Positions 19,477 through 28,735 of a stretch of 64,000 nucleotides of DNA are shown here, one piece after another. The stretch is from the NCBI RefSeq assembly GCF_001647085.1, contig NZ_CP015520.1, positions 372,001-436,000 of the forward strand, read 5' to 3'. The stretch comes from Thermococcus piezophilus (GTDB lineage Archaea > Methanobacteriota_B > Thermococci > Thermococcales > Thermococcaceae). The position numbers and the translations under genes were made by a program. The number at the start of each line of letters is the position of its first letter. Positions within the stretch are counted from its first letter, which is position 1. The notes below the pieces were generated by a model. It was not told where the DNA came from. It did not search any database and saw nothing but the letters and a program-made list of their open reading frames with translations.

Positions 19477-19594
19477 CTCCTCCACCCCTGCCGTAGGTAG
19501 AAGAATGAATTTTTAAGCTTTATCCCGCTCGCTTCATTGAGCACTATTTCCCGTTGCCATGCACACCCATCAAAATCCGGAAGAAAAAGGAAGT

Positions 19595-20437
19595 TCAAAT
19601 CCAAATCCTGTTGCCCTTGACCTTGAGGTAGCCCAGCGTTTGGAGCTCCTTCAGGAAGTCCTCTATGGCCTCTTCGTCGAAGTATATGTTAACCCTCTCG
19701 CGCTTGCCCTCAACCACTATTGGCTCCCTCTCGAGCAGGGCCTCAATGAGCTCGTTCTTCTTCTTGTACTTCTCAGCCAGCTCGAGGATAACATCCGCCA
19801 AAACCGAACGAGCAATTCCCTCAAACATGGCCTCGACAATGCTTTCCTCCGTTGCGTACTCCTCGGCTATCTCCAGTGCGGCCTCGACGAGCTCCCTGTC
19901 AACCTCCATGACCTCTACATAGTAGTGCCTCTCCAGCGTGAACTCTGTCACCATGCTCGTCTCAAAGCGCTCCTCCAGCTCTTCCAGATACTCTTCGATC
20001 TCATCTATCGGAAAGCGCAGCTCAATGGACAGTCCCTCGAGCCTCGGCTTCTCCATGAGAACGAGCCTTCCGTCCTCTTCCATGACAGCACCGACTTCAA
20101 TGAGGGACGTAACAACAAGCAACTTTCCAAGGTCCGACTCATCAAAGAGCTCCTCAAGTGTCCTTCCCTGGTTTACCTCCCAGTTGCTCATTAGGTCGTC
20201 GAAAGCCGCCTTGAGCTCCCCTAGGCTTTCCTCTAGGGGTTCTATATCCTCGGCCTTCTCTATAATCTCGGCGTACGTGCCGTTTATGACCACGTAGTGC
20301 GCTATCTCGGGCGAAACCTCCTCCAGAGTTCGGTTCATTATCCCAGCCCTGCTCAGCTCCCTTGAGAGGGCGTTCATATCGTCCTTGCCCAGAACCTCAA
20401 ATCTCAACTGTCTCACCGATAAAAAGAGAGATGGCAT
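19595..20437 (-). CDS. Conserved acidic helical protein, 280 aa
   Basis: I do not recognise a named family. The protein is rich in Glu, with long helices (LEEVSPEIAHY, IDEIEEYLEELEERFETS, EESIVEAMFEGIARSVL) and a C-terminal segment that looks like a small winged-helix (EDFLKELQTLGYLKVKGNRIWI). No signal or membrane segment is visible. It starts 12 bases after the preceding gene's stop, so it is the end of the GT/creatininase operon. The ATG at 20437 follows AAAGGT weakly; the in-frame GTG at 20416 about 28 bases after TTATAA is an alternative start. Confidence 0.7.
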   Translation of the reverse strand: MPSLFLSVRQLRFEVLGKDDMNALSRELSRAGIMNRTLEEVSPEIAHYVVINGTYAEIIEKAEDIEPLEESLGELKAAFDDLMSNWEVNQGRTLEELFDESDLGKLLVVTSLIEVGAVMEEDGRLVLMEKPRLEGLSIELRFPIDEIEEYLEELEERFETSMVTEFTLERHYYVEVMEVDRELVEAALEIAEEYATEESIVEAMFEGIARSVLADVILELAEKYKKKNELIEALLEREPIVVEGKRERVNIYFDEEAIEDFLKELQTLGYLKVKGNRIWI

Positions 20438-20449
20438 TGGTTATAACCT

Positions 20450-21091
20450 TTAGGTCTCGATGAGGGTCTCAAGGAGAGCCCTGAGGGGCTTGTTGTGGAG
20501 CCGGCTTATGGTCTCCTTCACTTCGTCCTCAAGGCCCTCGGTGTAGGAAGCGTACAGGTAGAGGGCGTAGGCCATGAGCTTAGGGTCACCCTCGTTCATT
20601 CTTTCAATGGCCCCTGCAAGGACAGGATTCCGGAGGAGCTCCTCGGCGAGGTTCTTCATGGCCTCTTTATCGTCCTCCTCAATGGCCTTCATGAGTGGAC
20701 GATAGAAGGATGCGATTATCGTCCGAGCGAGCCGCTCTCTTTCCTCAAACTCGTCCATCGGAGTTCTAACTTCCTGATTTTTGCTCCACATCAGGTAGAG
20801 GATGGGGATGAGAATGATCGAGAGGGTTATGAAAAGGTATGGAAGCAAGGGTATGTTTATTACCCCCGGGAGACGGTCCTTGATGCTCATGAAGGCGAGC
20901 AGGCCGACGAGCATCCAGACACCAATGAAGATGGTGTAGTAAACGGAGTAGTCTCTCCTTTTAAGTGCCTTGTACTTTGAGGGTGCTCCTATCTCCTCAA
21001 GGTAGCGGAGCCTTTCCTCGGCGAACTCTATCTCGGCCTCAAGTCTCTTTATACGCCTGTCCATCTCTTCCAGAACTTTCTCTTTTCCCAT
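20450..21091 (-). CDS. Coiled-coil protein with two membrane helices, 213 aa
   Basis: The N-terminal 40 residues form a coiled coil (EKVLEEMDRRIKRLEAEIEFAEERLRYLEE). Two membrane helices follow (about 51-68, YTIFIGVWMLVGLLAF, and 83-102, PYLFITLSIILIPILYL), and a C-terminal cytoplasmic helical domain has repeated 'KEAMKNLAEELL' and 'DPKLMAYALYLYAS' units. The family is not recognised. Its ATG at 21091 overlaps the creatininase stop by one base (TGATG), which indicates translational coupling. Confidence 0.75.
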   Translation of the reverse strand: MGKEKVLEEMDRRIKRLEAEIEFAEERLRYLEEIGAPSKYKALKRRDYSVYYTIFIGVWMLVGLLAFMSIKDRLPGVINIPLLPYLFITLSIILIPILYLMWSKNQEVRTPMDEFEERERLARTIIASFYRPLMKAIEEDDKEAMKNLAEELLRNPVLAGAIERMNEGDPKLMAYALYLYASYTEGLEDEVKETISRLHNKPLRALLETLIET

Positions 21092-21807
21092 CACACTTCA
21101 CCCAAGAGCAACCGGGCGATCTTTTCGCTGATTACACCTAGTATTGCCTCGCCATTCTCCCTCATCGCCGACCCAGGGTCGTCGTTGACCCCACCCGGGA
21201 ACAGTTCCCTCCCTATGTCCTTCCTGATGACCCTAACCCTGCTCGTCCTTTTCTCGCCGACTGCTTTGTCCATCTTCACGAGTTCCGGCCTTATGGCGAG
21301 CATCACCGACGTTTCGTCCTGGCCTGCATGGCCCTGGCTGGAGCATATGCTGAGTATGTCCTCCCTGAAGTCGATCCACCAGTTTATGAGCCATATCTCG
21401 GCGTTCGGATAGCTCTCCGCAACTTCCTCGGCGGCCTCAACGAGCGGATAAACGTTGCCCCCATGGCCGTTCATAAGGACTACCCTCTTGAAGCCCTCCT
21501 CGACGAACTCCGAGATGACTTCCCTAACGTAGACTTTGAAGGCATCGGCTCTAACGTCGATGGTCCCGGGATAAACGTTCAGGACGAATGTATGGCCGTA
21601 CCATATCGGCGGCGCTATTAGAACGTCCTTCCCCGCTTTTCTCACTCTCTTCTCCACGCGCCTGCAGAGCTCCAGGGGGGCAAAAACGTCGGTACCAAGC
21701 GGCAAATGCCTGCCGTGGGCTTCCACACTCCCAACGGGAATAAGAACCGTGTCTATTGACTTCTTGGCTTCCTCAAAATCAGGCCAGGTGAGTTCTTCCA
21801 TCCTCAT
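21091..21807 (-). CDS. Creatininase family metal-dependent amidohydrolase
   Basis: A 238-residue protein of the creatininase/FAPy-deformylase (MftE, ArfB) family. Metal ligands appear as IPVGSVEAHGRHLPLGTD (Glu and His, about residues 24-41) and VLMNGHGGNV (Asn, His); the late SSQGHAGQDETSVML motif is also typical. The reaction depends on the family member and cannot be read from sequence. Start: ATG 21807 with AAGGGGATAATT upstream; the gene begins 10 bases after the glycosyltransferase stop. Confidence 0.87.
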   Translation of the reverse strand: MRMEELTWPDFEEAKKSIDTVLIPVGSVEAHGRHLPLGTDVFAPLELCRRVEKRVRKAGKDVLIAPPIWYGHTFVLNVYPGTIDVRADAFKVYVREVISEFVEEGFKRVVLMNGHGGNVYPLVEAAEEVAESYPNAEIWLINWWIDFREDILSICSSQGHAGQDETSVMLAIRPELVKMDKAVGEKRTSRVRVIRKDIGRELFPGGVNDDPGSAMRENGEAILGVISEKIARLLLGEV

Positions 21808-21817
21808 AATTATCCCC

Positions 21818-22960
21818 TTATCCCATAAGGAGTGCATCCTCATAAGCCTTTTCTATCGCTACGGTGACTCTTTTCCACGAGTAACGGGTCTCCACGGCTT
21901 TCCTTCCGTTGGTTCCAAACCACTTGCGCAGTTCTTCGTCGTTAAGGAGCTTTTGAATTGCCCGTCTAAGCGAAAGCTCGTTGCCTGGTGGAACGAGGAG
22001 TCCACTTCCACTCTCCTTAATTATCTCGGGGATTCCCCCAACGTCCGTCGCGACAACGGGAATGCCTGATGCCATCGCCTCGAGAATCACTATACCGAAA
22101 GCTTCCGCCGTAATGGATGGAAGGACGAAGACATCCGCCATGCCAAAGAGCTTCGGAAGGAGAGAGCTCTCCACGTAGCCGAGAAAGCGCACCTTGTCCT
22201 CCACCTTCAGGAACTTAGCCTGCGCCTTAAGGAAGGGGAGCATCTCTCCCGAGCCCACCATGACAAGGGTGGCATCCTCAATTCCGGAGAACGCGTTGAG
22301 GAGAACCTGTGGGCCCTTGCGGTAGCTCATCCTGCTGACGTACAGGACGACCTTTCCTTCAATGCCGAGTTCGGACTTGAGGCGCTCCCTTTCCGTCTTA
22401 CTCAAGGGTTTGAAGATCTCATCATCTACTCCATTCGGGATGACCCTCACAGGAACGTCCGTGAAGTGGTTGATGAACGCCTCCGCAGCCTTGCTGACGG
22501 CTATTATCTCATGGGGATAGCGAAGATACCTGCTGAAGAGAGGGATAGTCAGTCCGAGAGCTTCCCAGAGCCTCGATTCGTGGGAGAAGGATATGCTGTG
22601 GGTCGTCAGCAGGGTCGCCTTCCCCAGGGTTCTGCCGGCTTTAACAGCCTTGAGCGCAAGAGGCGTAAAGGCGTGGTGGGAGTGCACGACATCGTAATCC
22701 TCCAAAAATTCGCCCAGCTCTTCGCTTGATGCAAGGGAGTAGCTCATGTTAATCCCAAGTATAGGGCTTATCCTCCCCGGAACCTTCACGAGCTCGATGC
22801 CGAGGCTTTCGAGTTCCTCCTCCTTCCCGGTCTCAAGGTCGTTGGTAACAATGGCCACTTCATGACCGCGCTCTCTGAGGTGGATTGCAAGGTGGTGCAT
22901 GTGGCTGGCGACGCCGCCGACCTTAGGGTAGTACCAGTCACTGACGAGGGCGATCCTCAT
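21818..22960 (-). CDS. Family 4 glycosyltransferase (GT-B fold)
   Basis: A 380-residue retaining glycosyltransferase. The N-terminal domain begins MRIALVSDWYYPKVGGVASH, with VVHSHHAFTPL and TTHSISFSHESRL following. The C-terminal donor-binding domain has NGVDDEIFKP, SRMSYRKGPQ and EAFGIVILEAMASGIPVVAT with its two conserved Glu. Acceptor and sugar are unknown; a lipid or glycan head group is an inference from the upstream UbiA gene. ATG 22960 follows the UbiA stop directly, with GGTGGTGTGA as RBS. Confidence 0.9.
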   Translation of the reverse strand: MRIALVSDWYYPKVGGVASHMHHLAIHLRERGHEVAIVTNDLETGKEEELESLGIELVKVPGRISPILGINMSYSLASSEELGEFLEDYDVVHSHHAFTPLALKAVKAGRTLGKATLLTTHSISFSHESRLWEALGLTIPLFSRYLRYPHEIIAVSKAAEAFINHFTDVPVRVIPNGVDDEIFKPLSKTERERLKSELGIEGKVVLYVSRMSYRKGPQVLLNAFSGIEDATLVMVGSGEMLPFLKAQAKFLKVEDKVRFLGYVESSLLPKLFGMADVFVLPSITAEAFGIVILEAMASGIPVVATDVGGIPEIIKESGSGLLVPPGNELSLRRAIQKLLNDEELRKWFGTNGRKAVETRYSWKRVTVAIEKAYEDALLMG

Positions 22961-23749
22961 TCACACCACCGCTCCGAGCAAGTGGGTAATGAGCAGTGCG
23001 ACGATTCCAGCGTCCATCAGCCGGTAGTTGCCCCTGATGCTATAGACAGCCACTCCAAGCGCCCCCAGAGCGAAGTTGAAGGAAGCGAGCAGAAGCACTA
23101 GTGAGAGACCCGAGAAGACTACCACGAGGGTCTCTGAGGCTTCCCTACCGAGGACTATTGGCGTGGTTTTCAAGCCTGCCCTGAGGTCGCTCTCGTAATC
23201 CCCAAGGTGGTTTCTCAGCTCTAAGGCAAAGGAGTAAAGGAGCACCGCGACGGCTATGGTTATCTCCCCCCGCGTGAGGATACCATCGAAGTAAGCCCCG
23301 TAAAGGAAGGGCAGCACCCCAAAAAATATTCCGTGGGAGAGCACGTCGATTATCGGACGGGCCTTGAGCCTCGGCGGGGCTGAGTAAACCGTTGCAAGGG
23401 CAACCATAGCCAAATATATCGCGAACTCACCCAATCCAAGGGAGTATGAGAGCAGGATTCCCGGAAGGATTATCGAGAGGGACGAAATCACCCCGGCGCG
23501 GAAGCTCAGCTCTCCGCTAGCCACAGGGTTCTTGTGCCTCTTTGCTGGATTGAGGGAATCCGTATCGGCGTCGAAACAGTTGTTTATCGCGAAGGCATAG
23601 GCAACATAGAGGACGAGCGAAACCACCAATATGAGGGCATCATAAACATCGGGGCAATCTGGAAAGCTCATGGCCACACCAAGGAGGCCTATCCCAAAGA
23701 AGGCCCTACCGTCGAGTACTCGGGTGTTCTTAAGTATCACTCGAAACAT
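22961..23749 (-). CDS. UbiA-family prenyltransferase
   Basis: A 262-residue integral membrane enzyme with about eight helices that joins a prenyl diphosphate to an aromatic or alcohol acceptor. The first Asp-rich site is NNCFDADTDSLNP (about residue 59) and the second is NHLGDYESDLRAG (near 184), both metal-diphosphate binding sites of the UbiA family. The archaeal homologues act in tetraether/diether lipid or quinone-like synthesis. Which one this is cannot be told. It heads the run of minus-strand genes through the glycosyltransferase. Confidence 0.9.
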   Translation of the reverse strand: MFRVILKNTRVLDGRAFFGIGLLGVAMSFPDCPDVYDALILVVSLVLYVAYAFAINNCFDADTDSLNPAKRHKNPVASGELSFRAGVISSLSIILPGILLSYSLGLGEFAIYLAMVALATVYSAPPRLKARPIIDVLSHGIFFGVLPFLYGAYFDGILTRGEITIAVAVLLYSFALELRNHLGDYESDLRAGLKTTPIVLGREASETLVVVFSGLSLVLLLASFNFALGALGVAVYSIRGNYRLMDAGIVALLITHLLGAVV

Positions 23750-23791
23750 GCGTGAATCACCTCCAAAAATTCCAAAGTTTAAGGGAGAGAG

Positions 23792-24643
23792 TTAGGCCCT
23801 CCTCTCGAGGAGCTCCCTCACGTACCTGGGCATCTGGAAAAGGGTCTCGTGCCTCTCTGGGTCGTAGTAGTAGAGGCCAAGCCCTTTGGCCCTCTCCAAA
23901 TCTACCTTTCCGAAGTCAATATCACCTTTGACTCCAACGAGGAAGCTCCAGGGCGAGGCGTAGCCTATCACCGGGAAGCTGAAGTAGTGTACCTCGTCGA
24001 AGACGTTCTTCATGCTTTGGTATGCGTCGAGCAGCTCGTTGGTGAAGAGGTAGACGCTGCCCGACTGGGTGATGTACAGACCGTTATCGTTGAGCGTCTC
24101 GTAGGCGCTCCTGAAGAATCCCTCGCTGAAGAGCATCTTTGCCGGTCCAACGGGATCCGTTGAGTCAACAATGATGACGTCAAACTTCTCATCCGTGTTT
24201 TTGAGGTACTCAACGCCGTCGCCGACTATAACTTCTGCCCTCGGGTCCTCGAAGGCGCCCCTCGCGACGTTCATGTAGATCTTGGAGACCTCTATGACCA
24301 TCTCGTCTATCTCGACCATGATGGCTTTTTCCACAGTCTTGTGCCTCAGCACTTCTCTCAGCGTTCCTCCGTCGCCACCACCTATGATGAGCACCCTTCT
24401 CGGGTTCGGGTGAGCGAGCATGACGGGGTGAACGAGGGGCTCGTGGTAGCTCTCTTCACCGATCTCGACCAGCTGAACAGTCCCATCGAGGACGAGGAGC
24501 TTGCCAAAGCCTTCGGTCTCGTAAAGTTCGAGTCTTTGATACTTTGTCTGAGTCTCAAACAAGCGCTCCTTAACCTTGAAACCCACCCCGTAGCCGCGGG
24601 GGTACCATTCAATGAAAGCGTTCTCCCTCTCGTTGAATCCCAT
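23792..24643 (-). CDS. speE: Polyamine aminopropyltransferase (SpeE family)
   Basis: A 283-residue enzyme that transfers aminopropyl groups from decarboxylated SAM. The SAM-binding motif is [18 protein letters not shown] (about residue 84), the acidic residue in [10 protein letters not shown] follows, and the catalytic Asp region is [14 protein letters not shown]. In Thermococcales this enzyme acts on agmatine to form N1-aminopropylagmatine, the step after arginine decarboxylase, encoded just upstream here (24696-25168). GGGGTGGG precedes the ATG at 24643. Confidence 0.93.
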   Translation of the reverse strand: MGFNERENAFIEWYPRGYGVGFKVKERLFETQTKYQRLELYETEGFGKLLVLDGTVQLVEIGEESYHEPLVHPVMLAHPNPRRVLIIGGGDGGTLREVLRHKTVEKAIMVEIDEMVIEVSKIYMNVARGAFEDPRAEVIVGDGVEYLKNTDEKFDVIIVDSTDPVGPAKMLFSEGFFRSAYETLNDNGLYITQSGSVYLFTNELLDAYQSMKNVFDEVHYFSFPVIGYASPWSFLVGVKGDIDFGKVDLERAKGLGLYYYDPERHETLFQMPRYVRELLERRA

Positions 24644-24695
24644 AAATTCCCACCCCTAAAAGCTGAAGAAGAGAAAGGGCTTAAAAACTAAACCC

Positions 24696-25168
24696 TCAGT
24701 AGGGGAACATAACCACAGCCGCTATGGCCGCAGCGGGCTTGTCCCTGACAGTTATCGAAGCGGAGGCAACCTTAAACTCCCTCAGTTTCCAGCCTCTGAC
24801 TCTGAAACCCTCTTCGACCATCTTTCTGACCATTTCTTCCGCTTCTTCCTTGGTGCAGTAGCCGCTGTACTCGTAGATGAGTCCTCCACCGTTGCCCTCA
24901 CTTATTCCGATGCCGAGAGCAGCGCTGATGGTCATTCCTGGCTCGTCGCTCTCGATGTGTGCATAAACCGTCGGGAGGAGCATTCCTACTGGGACATCAT
25001 GGAGCTCCTCTATCCATTCTATGTGCGCTGGTATGACGCTGCTGAGCTTGACGAGGTTGACGTTGCTATACCAAGCTTAAGGAGCGCGTTGTCAAATGCA
25101 TTAAGCTTGGTACCGCCCTCTGCCGCGGCGGCTCCTATGAAAGCCCTCTTAGGAGTTGTCCAACTCAT
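24696..25168 (-). pseudogene. pdaD: Pyruvoyl-dependent arginine decarboxylase with one-base deletion
   Basis: This enzyme makes agmatine from arginine by self-cleavage at a Ser that becomes a pyruvoyl cofactor. The 5' part (ATG 25168, RBS GGAGG) reads MSWTTPKR... to NALLKLGI, and the 3' part holds LVKLSSVIPAHIEW (cleavage Ser), EMLL and the terminal PAAAIAAVVMFPY. They are offset by one base: GGTATAGCAACG should be GGTATAGGCAACG, so one G is missing at about 25065-25066. The internal ATG at 24983 would give a 95-residue product that lacks the pyruvoyl Ser. Agmatine is essential in T. kodakarensis, so a sequencing error is likely. Confidence 0.9.
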
Positions 25169-25332
25169 TTCAACTTCCTCCTTTTTTCTCACAGGGTAAA
25201 CGGTTATACGTTAAAGCAAGGGTTCGCTTACTCGCTAATTTGTGGGGCACTTAAAAACGTTTCGCTACATTGGAAAGAACGTCGAAGAGCCTTTTTTCAG
25301 TTAAAAGCCCCATCAAAAAAAGATTGAATGGT

Positions 25333-26481
25333 TCAATAGGCCGTTTCCGCAAGCCTTATCCAGTAGTGATTCACAGCCCGGCCCAGCGTAGCTGAGGCAA
25401 CTATTCCTAAGATGCAGGCGAGTGAGGCCATGGCGTACATGTGTTCGCTGAGGACGCCCGAGACGTAGCCTATCTCACCGACGAGCAGGCCTAAAACTCC
25501 AAAGCTCGCTATTCCTGCTCCCCTAACCAGAGAAGTTGGGACATCCCTGTGCCTAACCACAGCCGCTGAGAGGAGAAGCCTAATAAAGTAAACCACGAGG
25601 AAGAACTCCAGCACGGTAAGGGAAAGCTCCGTCTCGAAGTTCAGTCCCCTCCATGCGAAGAATATCGGGGCAAAGATGCCGTAGGTGACACCGCTGACTA
25701 TGGTGATGAGCCTGTCGTACTGCTTAGTTCCCACGAGGTCGCTGTGCATCATTAGGCCAGCAAGGAAGCCACCTATGCTGAAGTGCATGCCTATCTCTTC
25801 GCTGACGAAAGCCAGGGAAGTCGAAAACACCATGAAGAGGCCAAAAACGGCCTCGTCGCTCTTGAGCCTCCTCAATGTCATCGTAATCCAGACCTTGTGC
25901 TGTATGCCTATGATGTAGTTGAGGTACATGATGCCCCCTATGAAGATGGCATCCTTGAGGATGCTCGTGATTATCGGCGTGTAATCGCCAGGGGTCTCGT
26001 GTATCCTCACCATCATGTAGACTATGAAGAGGCTCATGACCTCGCTTATGACCGCGTAGGAGAGGGCAACATGGAGGAAGTCGTCGCCGAAGAACCTTTT
26101 CAGCCTAAGCACTATCGGAGCAGACGCCGTCGATAGTATTGCCGCAACTATGATGTTGTCCGAGCTGACCGCCCAGCCCGTGAAGGGCAGCGTGACGAGG
26201 AACATCGCGGCGTAGGTGATTGCATACAGGGGCAGTGTCTTTTTACCTGCGTAGTGGAGCTCCTCAGGCGTAACTTCGAGGCCAGCGGAAATCATGAGGA
26301 AGAACAGGCCGAGCTCAGCTAAAAGAACCATCTCTCCCCTTGGCATGTCGATTAAAACTGCACTCAGTATCATGCCCGCGGTTATCTCACCCAAAAAGCT
26401 AGGGTAGCCCAGTCTCTCAAAGCATTCTGCTAAGAGTCTTGCAAAGGCTATGATTATGAAAACGTAGCCTATGATTTGCAT
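25333..26481 (-). CDS. CPA2-type cation/proton antiporter
   Basis: A 382-residue membrane protein with about 12 helices of the KefB/NapA type. The first helix pair contains FLGEITAGMILSAVL, then GLFFLMISAGLEVTP (about residue 63) and the crossover STASAPIVLRLKRF near 118. A late IGGFLAGLMMHSDL segment has the second charged motif. It exchanges Na+ or K+ for protons; the ion cannot be told. There is no long cytoplasmic nucleotide-binding domain. ATG 26481 lies about 75 bases from the divergent ACT gene. Confidence 0.87.
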   Translation of the reverse strand: MQIIGYVFIIIAFARLLAECFERLGYPSFLGEITAGMILSAVLIDMPRGEMVLLAELGLFFLMISAGLEVTPEELHYAGKKTLPLYAITYAAMFLVTLPFTGWAVSSDNIIVAAILSTASAPIVLRLKRFFGDDFLHVALSYAVISEVMSLFIVYMMVRIHETPGDYTPIITSILKDAIFIGGIMYLNYIIGIQHKVWITMTLRRLKSDEAVFGLFMVFSTSLAFVSEEIGMHFSIGGFLAGLMMHSDLVGTKQYDRLITIVSGVTYGIFAPIFFAWRGLNFETELSLTVLEFFLVVYFIRLLLSAAVVRHRDVPTSLVRGAGIASFGVLGLLVGEIGYVSGVLSEHMYAMASLACILGIVASATLGRAVNHYWIRLAETAY

Positions 26482-26558
26482 GTTGAAATCCTACAGCGAG
26501 CAAGTTAATAATCTTTCTGCTGGGCAAGGTTTTTATCGGTGGAAGGAGAGCTTAGACT

Positions 26559-26966
26559 ATGAGGCACTACGAGATAGTCAGGGTAAGGGAGAAAGGAAAA
26601 GTTGAAATACCCCCAGACTACGCCTATGAGCTCGGCCTCGTGGAGGGGGCTTACTTTCTCCTCGAGATAGACACAGACCTTAATGAGGTTCACATGGAGA
26701 GAATAGCCCTGCCCGGAAAGAAGCTCGTGGAGGTCGAGCTGATTGTTGAAGACAAGCCCGGTGTTCTAGCCAAGATAAGTGGCCTTTTTGGAAAGCACAG
26801 GGCGAACATACTCTTCAGTGAGACAGAGGAGCTGGAGGGCATAGAACTTGGAGGAATAGTGGCAGTAATAGATGTGAGCGAAATGATAGGCACCATTGAG
26901 GAGATGAGAAGAGAGTTAGAAGCTCTTAGGGAAGTAAAGGAAGTGACCCTACGCCCCCTGCAGTAG
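26559..26966 (+). CDS. ACT-domain protein with AbrB-like N-terminus
   Basis: A 135-residue protein. The first part (about 1-50, KGKVEIPPDYAYELGLVEGAYFLLE) resembles a SpoVT/AbrB strand-swapped domain. The second (about 58-132) is an ACT domain (VEVELIVEDKPGVLAKISGLFGKHRANILF), a fold that usually binds amino acids. It may be a small-molecule-responsive regulator; no target is visible. Its 3' end overlaps the convergent mnhD gene by 18 bases, which suggests tight packing or transcriptional interference. No strong RBS is seen. Confidence 0.8.
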   Translation: MRHYEIVRVREKGKVEIPPDYAYELGLVEGAYFLLEIDTDLNEVHMERIALPGKKLVEVELIVEDKPGVLAKISGLFGKHRANILFSETEELEGIELGGIVAVIDVSEMIGTIEEMRRELEALREVKEVTLRPLQ

Positions 26967-28448
26967 GACTACCGCCAGGACGGCCAAGACAAAGAGGGCA
27001 ACGAGGACGTTTATCTCCTCCCCAACTTCCTTGGGGCGAACGTTAATCCCATTTTTAAAAACGCCGAGGGACTTGAGAAGGACGAACAGTGCCAGAGCAG
27101 ATGCCAGATAGAGGGCATCCATAAGGTCAATCCAGGAGCCGAGGTAGAGACCCATGCCAAGGGTAACGAGGGCAAGCGACATGGAAACGACTTTCCAGAC
27201 GGTTTTGACGTCTTCCGAACTGGCCCTGGAGAGAGAGTAGTTGAGCTTCGTGAACGAAAGGAGAGTGCCAATGCCCCCGAGATAAACCGCGTACTTCCAA
27301 GTCCCGCTAAGCTCGGAGGAAATAAGACCCTTGGCGTAGGAACCCACGAACGGTGAAATTCCGCCGATGGCAAGGCTGAGCATTATCGTTGAGAGCGCCA
27401 TGATTGGAGCAGTCCGATAGCCGAACTTTCCAAGCTCCCTCGTCCTCCTCGCCAGTCCCCCGACGCTCAGGAAAAGGCCGCCCTTGAAGAGTGAGTGGGC
27501 GAGGGCGTAGTAAGCGGCACCAACGAAGTTGAGGCTCGCTATCCCAAGCAGAACGTAGCCCATTTGTCCAACGCTTGAGTATGCGAGCAGCCTCTTTGCG
27601 TCCCTCTGGATGAGTGCCATGCCTATGCCAAAGAAGATAGAAGCGACGGCAACGCCCATCGCGGCAATCCTCAACGTCCGGCCAATGGGAAGGGCAGAGA
27701 AGACCAGTATAAGACCGTAGGCAGGAGCCTTAATGACCGCTCCAGACAGAATAGCACTCACCGGCGTTGGCGCGCTCGAGTGGGCGTCCGGCAGCCAGGA
27801 GTGGAGGGGGAATATGCCCGCCTTCAGCAGGAGGGAAGCAATGACTATTCCCACCGCCGCGTTCAGTTCCCTCGACGGGAGAGCATTAGCTGAGATGAGG
27901 GCGAGGTTCAGGTAGCCTGTCTCCATGTAGATCACACCTATGGCAAAGATAAAAAGGTAAGATGCCAGCAGGGAAAGGATGAGATACTTAAAGGCCGCTC
28001 TTCTGGAGTTGGGGTCGTCGGAGAATGTTATGAGCGCGAAGGCAGATACCGAAGCTATCTCCATATAGATGTAAAAGTTGAAGAGGTCCTTCGCTATGAA
28101 AGCGCCGAGCAGTCCGGCGTGAAGCAGGAGTAGAAGCGCCAGGGCCTTTGGGGTCTTCTTCCTGAAGTCGAAGTAGGAAAGTGCGTATGGAACAGTAAAG
28201 CCGAAAAGGATGAGTTCTCCGACGATGAATGGCAGGTTCACCTCGTTTATTCCGACCTCTATCCCGCTCACCCTGTTCCACCCGCCGACGACTTCACTCG
28301 CCGGGATGCCTCGGAGGAGCACACCAGCGGGAAGCAGGGCGCCAAGGAGGAAGACAACCTTTATTAGGAGTTTTCTTACGCCCAAGGTGTCCATCAGGAT
28401 GATCAGGAAGGCAAAGAGCAATGGAAGGGCGACCATCAGGGAAACCAC
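26949..28448 (-). CDS. mnhD: Mrp-type Na+/H+ antiporter subunit D
   Basis: The 499-residue, about 14-helix subunit related to complex I NuoM/N. The proton-path Glu lies in YIYMEIASVSAF and the Lys in LKAGIFPLHSWLPDAHSSAPTPVSAILSG, both diagnostic. The start is GTG 28448 with GAGGAGGG before it; ATG 28436 (TGATG junction with mnhC stop) is an alternative. It is the last gene of the mnhE-F-G-DUF4040-MbhE-B-C-D operon. The large MrpA subunit is absent as one gene; its C-terminal module is present as the separate DUF4040 gene. Confidence 0.93.
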   Translation of the reverse strand: MVSLMVALPLLFAFLIILMDTLGVRKLLIKVVFLLGALLPAGVLLRGIPASEVVGGWNRVSGIEVGINEVNLPFIVGELILFGFTVPYALSYFDFRKKTPKALALLLLLHAGLLGAFIAKDLFNFYIYMEIASVSAFALITFSDDPNSRRAAFKYLILSLLASYLFIFAIGVIYMETGYLNLALISANALPSRELNAAVGIVIASLLLKAGIFPLHSWLPDAHSSAPTPVSAILSGAVIKAPAYGLILVFSALPIGRTLRIAAMGVAVASIFFGIGMALIQRDAKRLLAYSSVGQMGYVLLGIASLNFVGAAYYALAHSLFKGGLFLSVGGLARRTRELGKFGYRTAPIMALSTIMLSLAIGGISPFVGSYAKGLISSELSGTWKYAVYLGGIGTLLSFTKLNYSLSRASSEDVKTVWKVVSMSLALVTLGMGLYLGSWIDLMDALYLASALALFVLLKSLGVFKNGINVRPKEVGEEINVLVALFVLAVLAVVLLQGA

Positions 28449-28735
28449 TGGTTTTCCCTCCTCATGCGCATTATCATCGCGAGGGCGAGGGAGGTTATCG
28501 CCACATCAACGACGAGGGTAGTCAGCATCAGCGTCGCTGGGAGGGGGTCAACAGGCTCAGTGGGCATTATGGGGACGTCTTTCCCCGGAGAATAAGCTAG
28601 GCCGACGAAGAAGAGAACTAAGCCGAGCGACGCGACGTTCACGGAGAGGACTAACTTCACCGGGTTTCTCTTTGTCATCAGGCCGTAGATTCCAACTAGC
28701 ATTATGATTACCCCAGTTTGCTCCGGGCTAATCAC
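28436..28735 (-). CDS. mnhC: Mrp-type antiporter subunit C
   Basis: A 99-residue NuoK-like subunit with three membrane helices (TGVIIMLVGIYGLMT, VNVASLGLVLFFVGLA, LMLTTLVVDVAITSLALAMIM). The Glu usually found in helix 3 of NuoK is not obvious, as in other MrpC. The GTG start at 28735 overlaps the mnhB stop, and the stop overlaps the start of mnhD. Confidence 0.92.
   Translation of the reverse strand: MISPEQTGVIIMLVGIYGLMTKRNPVKLVLSVNVASLGLVLFFVGLAYSPGKDVPIMPTEPVDPLPATLMLTTLVVDVAITSLALAMIMRMRRENQWFP

Noticed and set aside
25040-25090. Programmed frameshift in pdaD
   Set aside because: No slippery run or stem-loop is visible, and the normal gene of the family has no shift.
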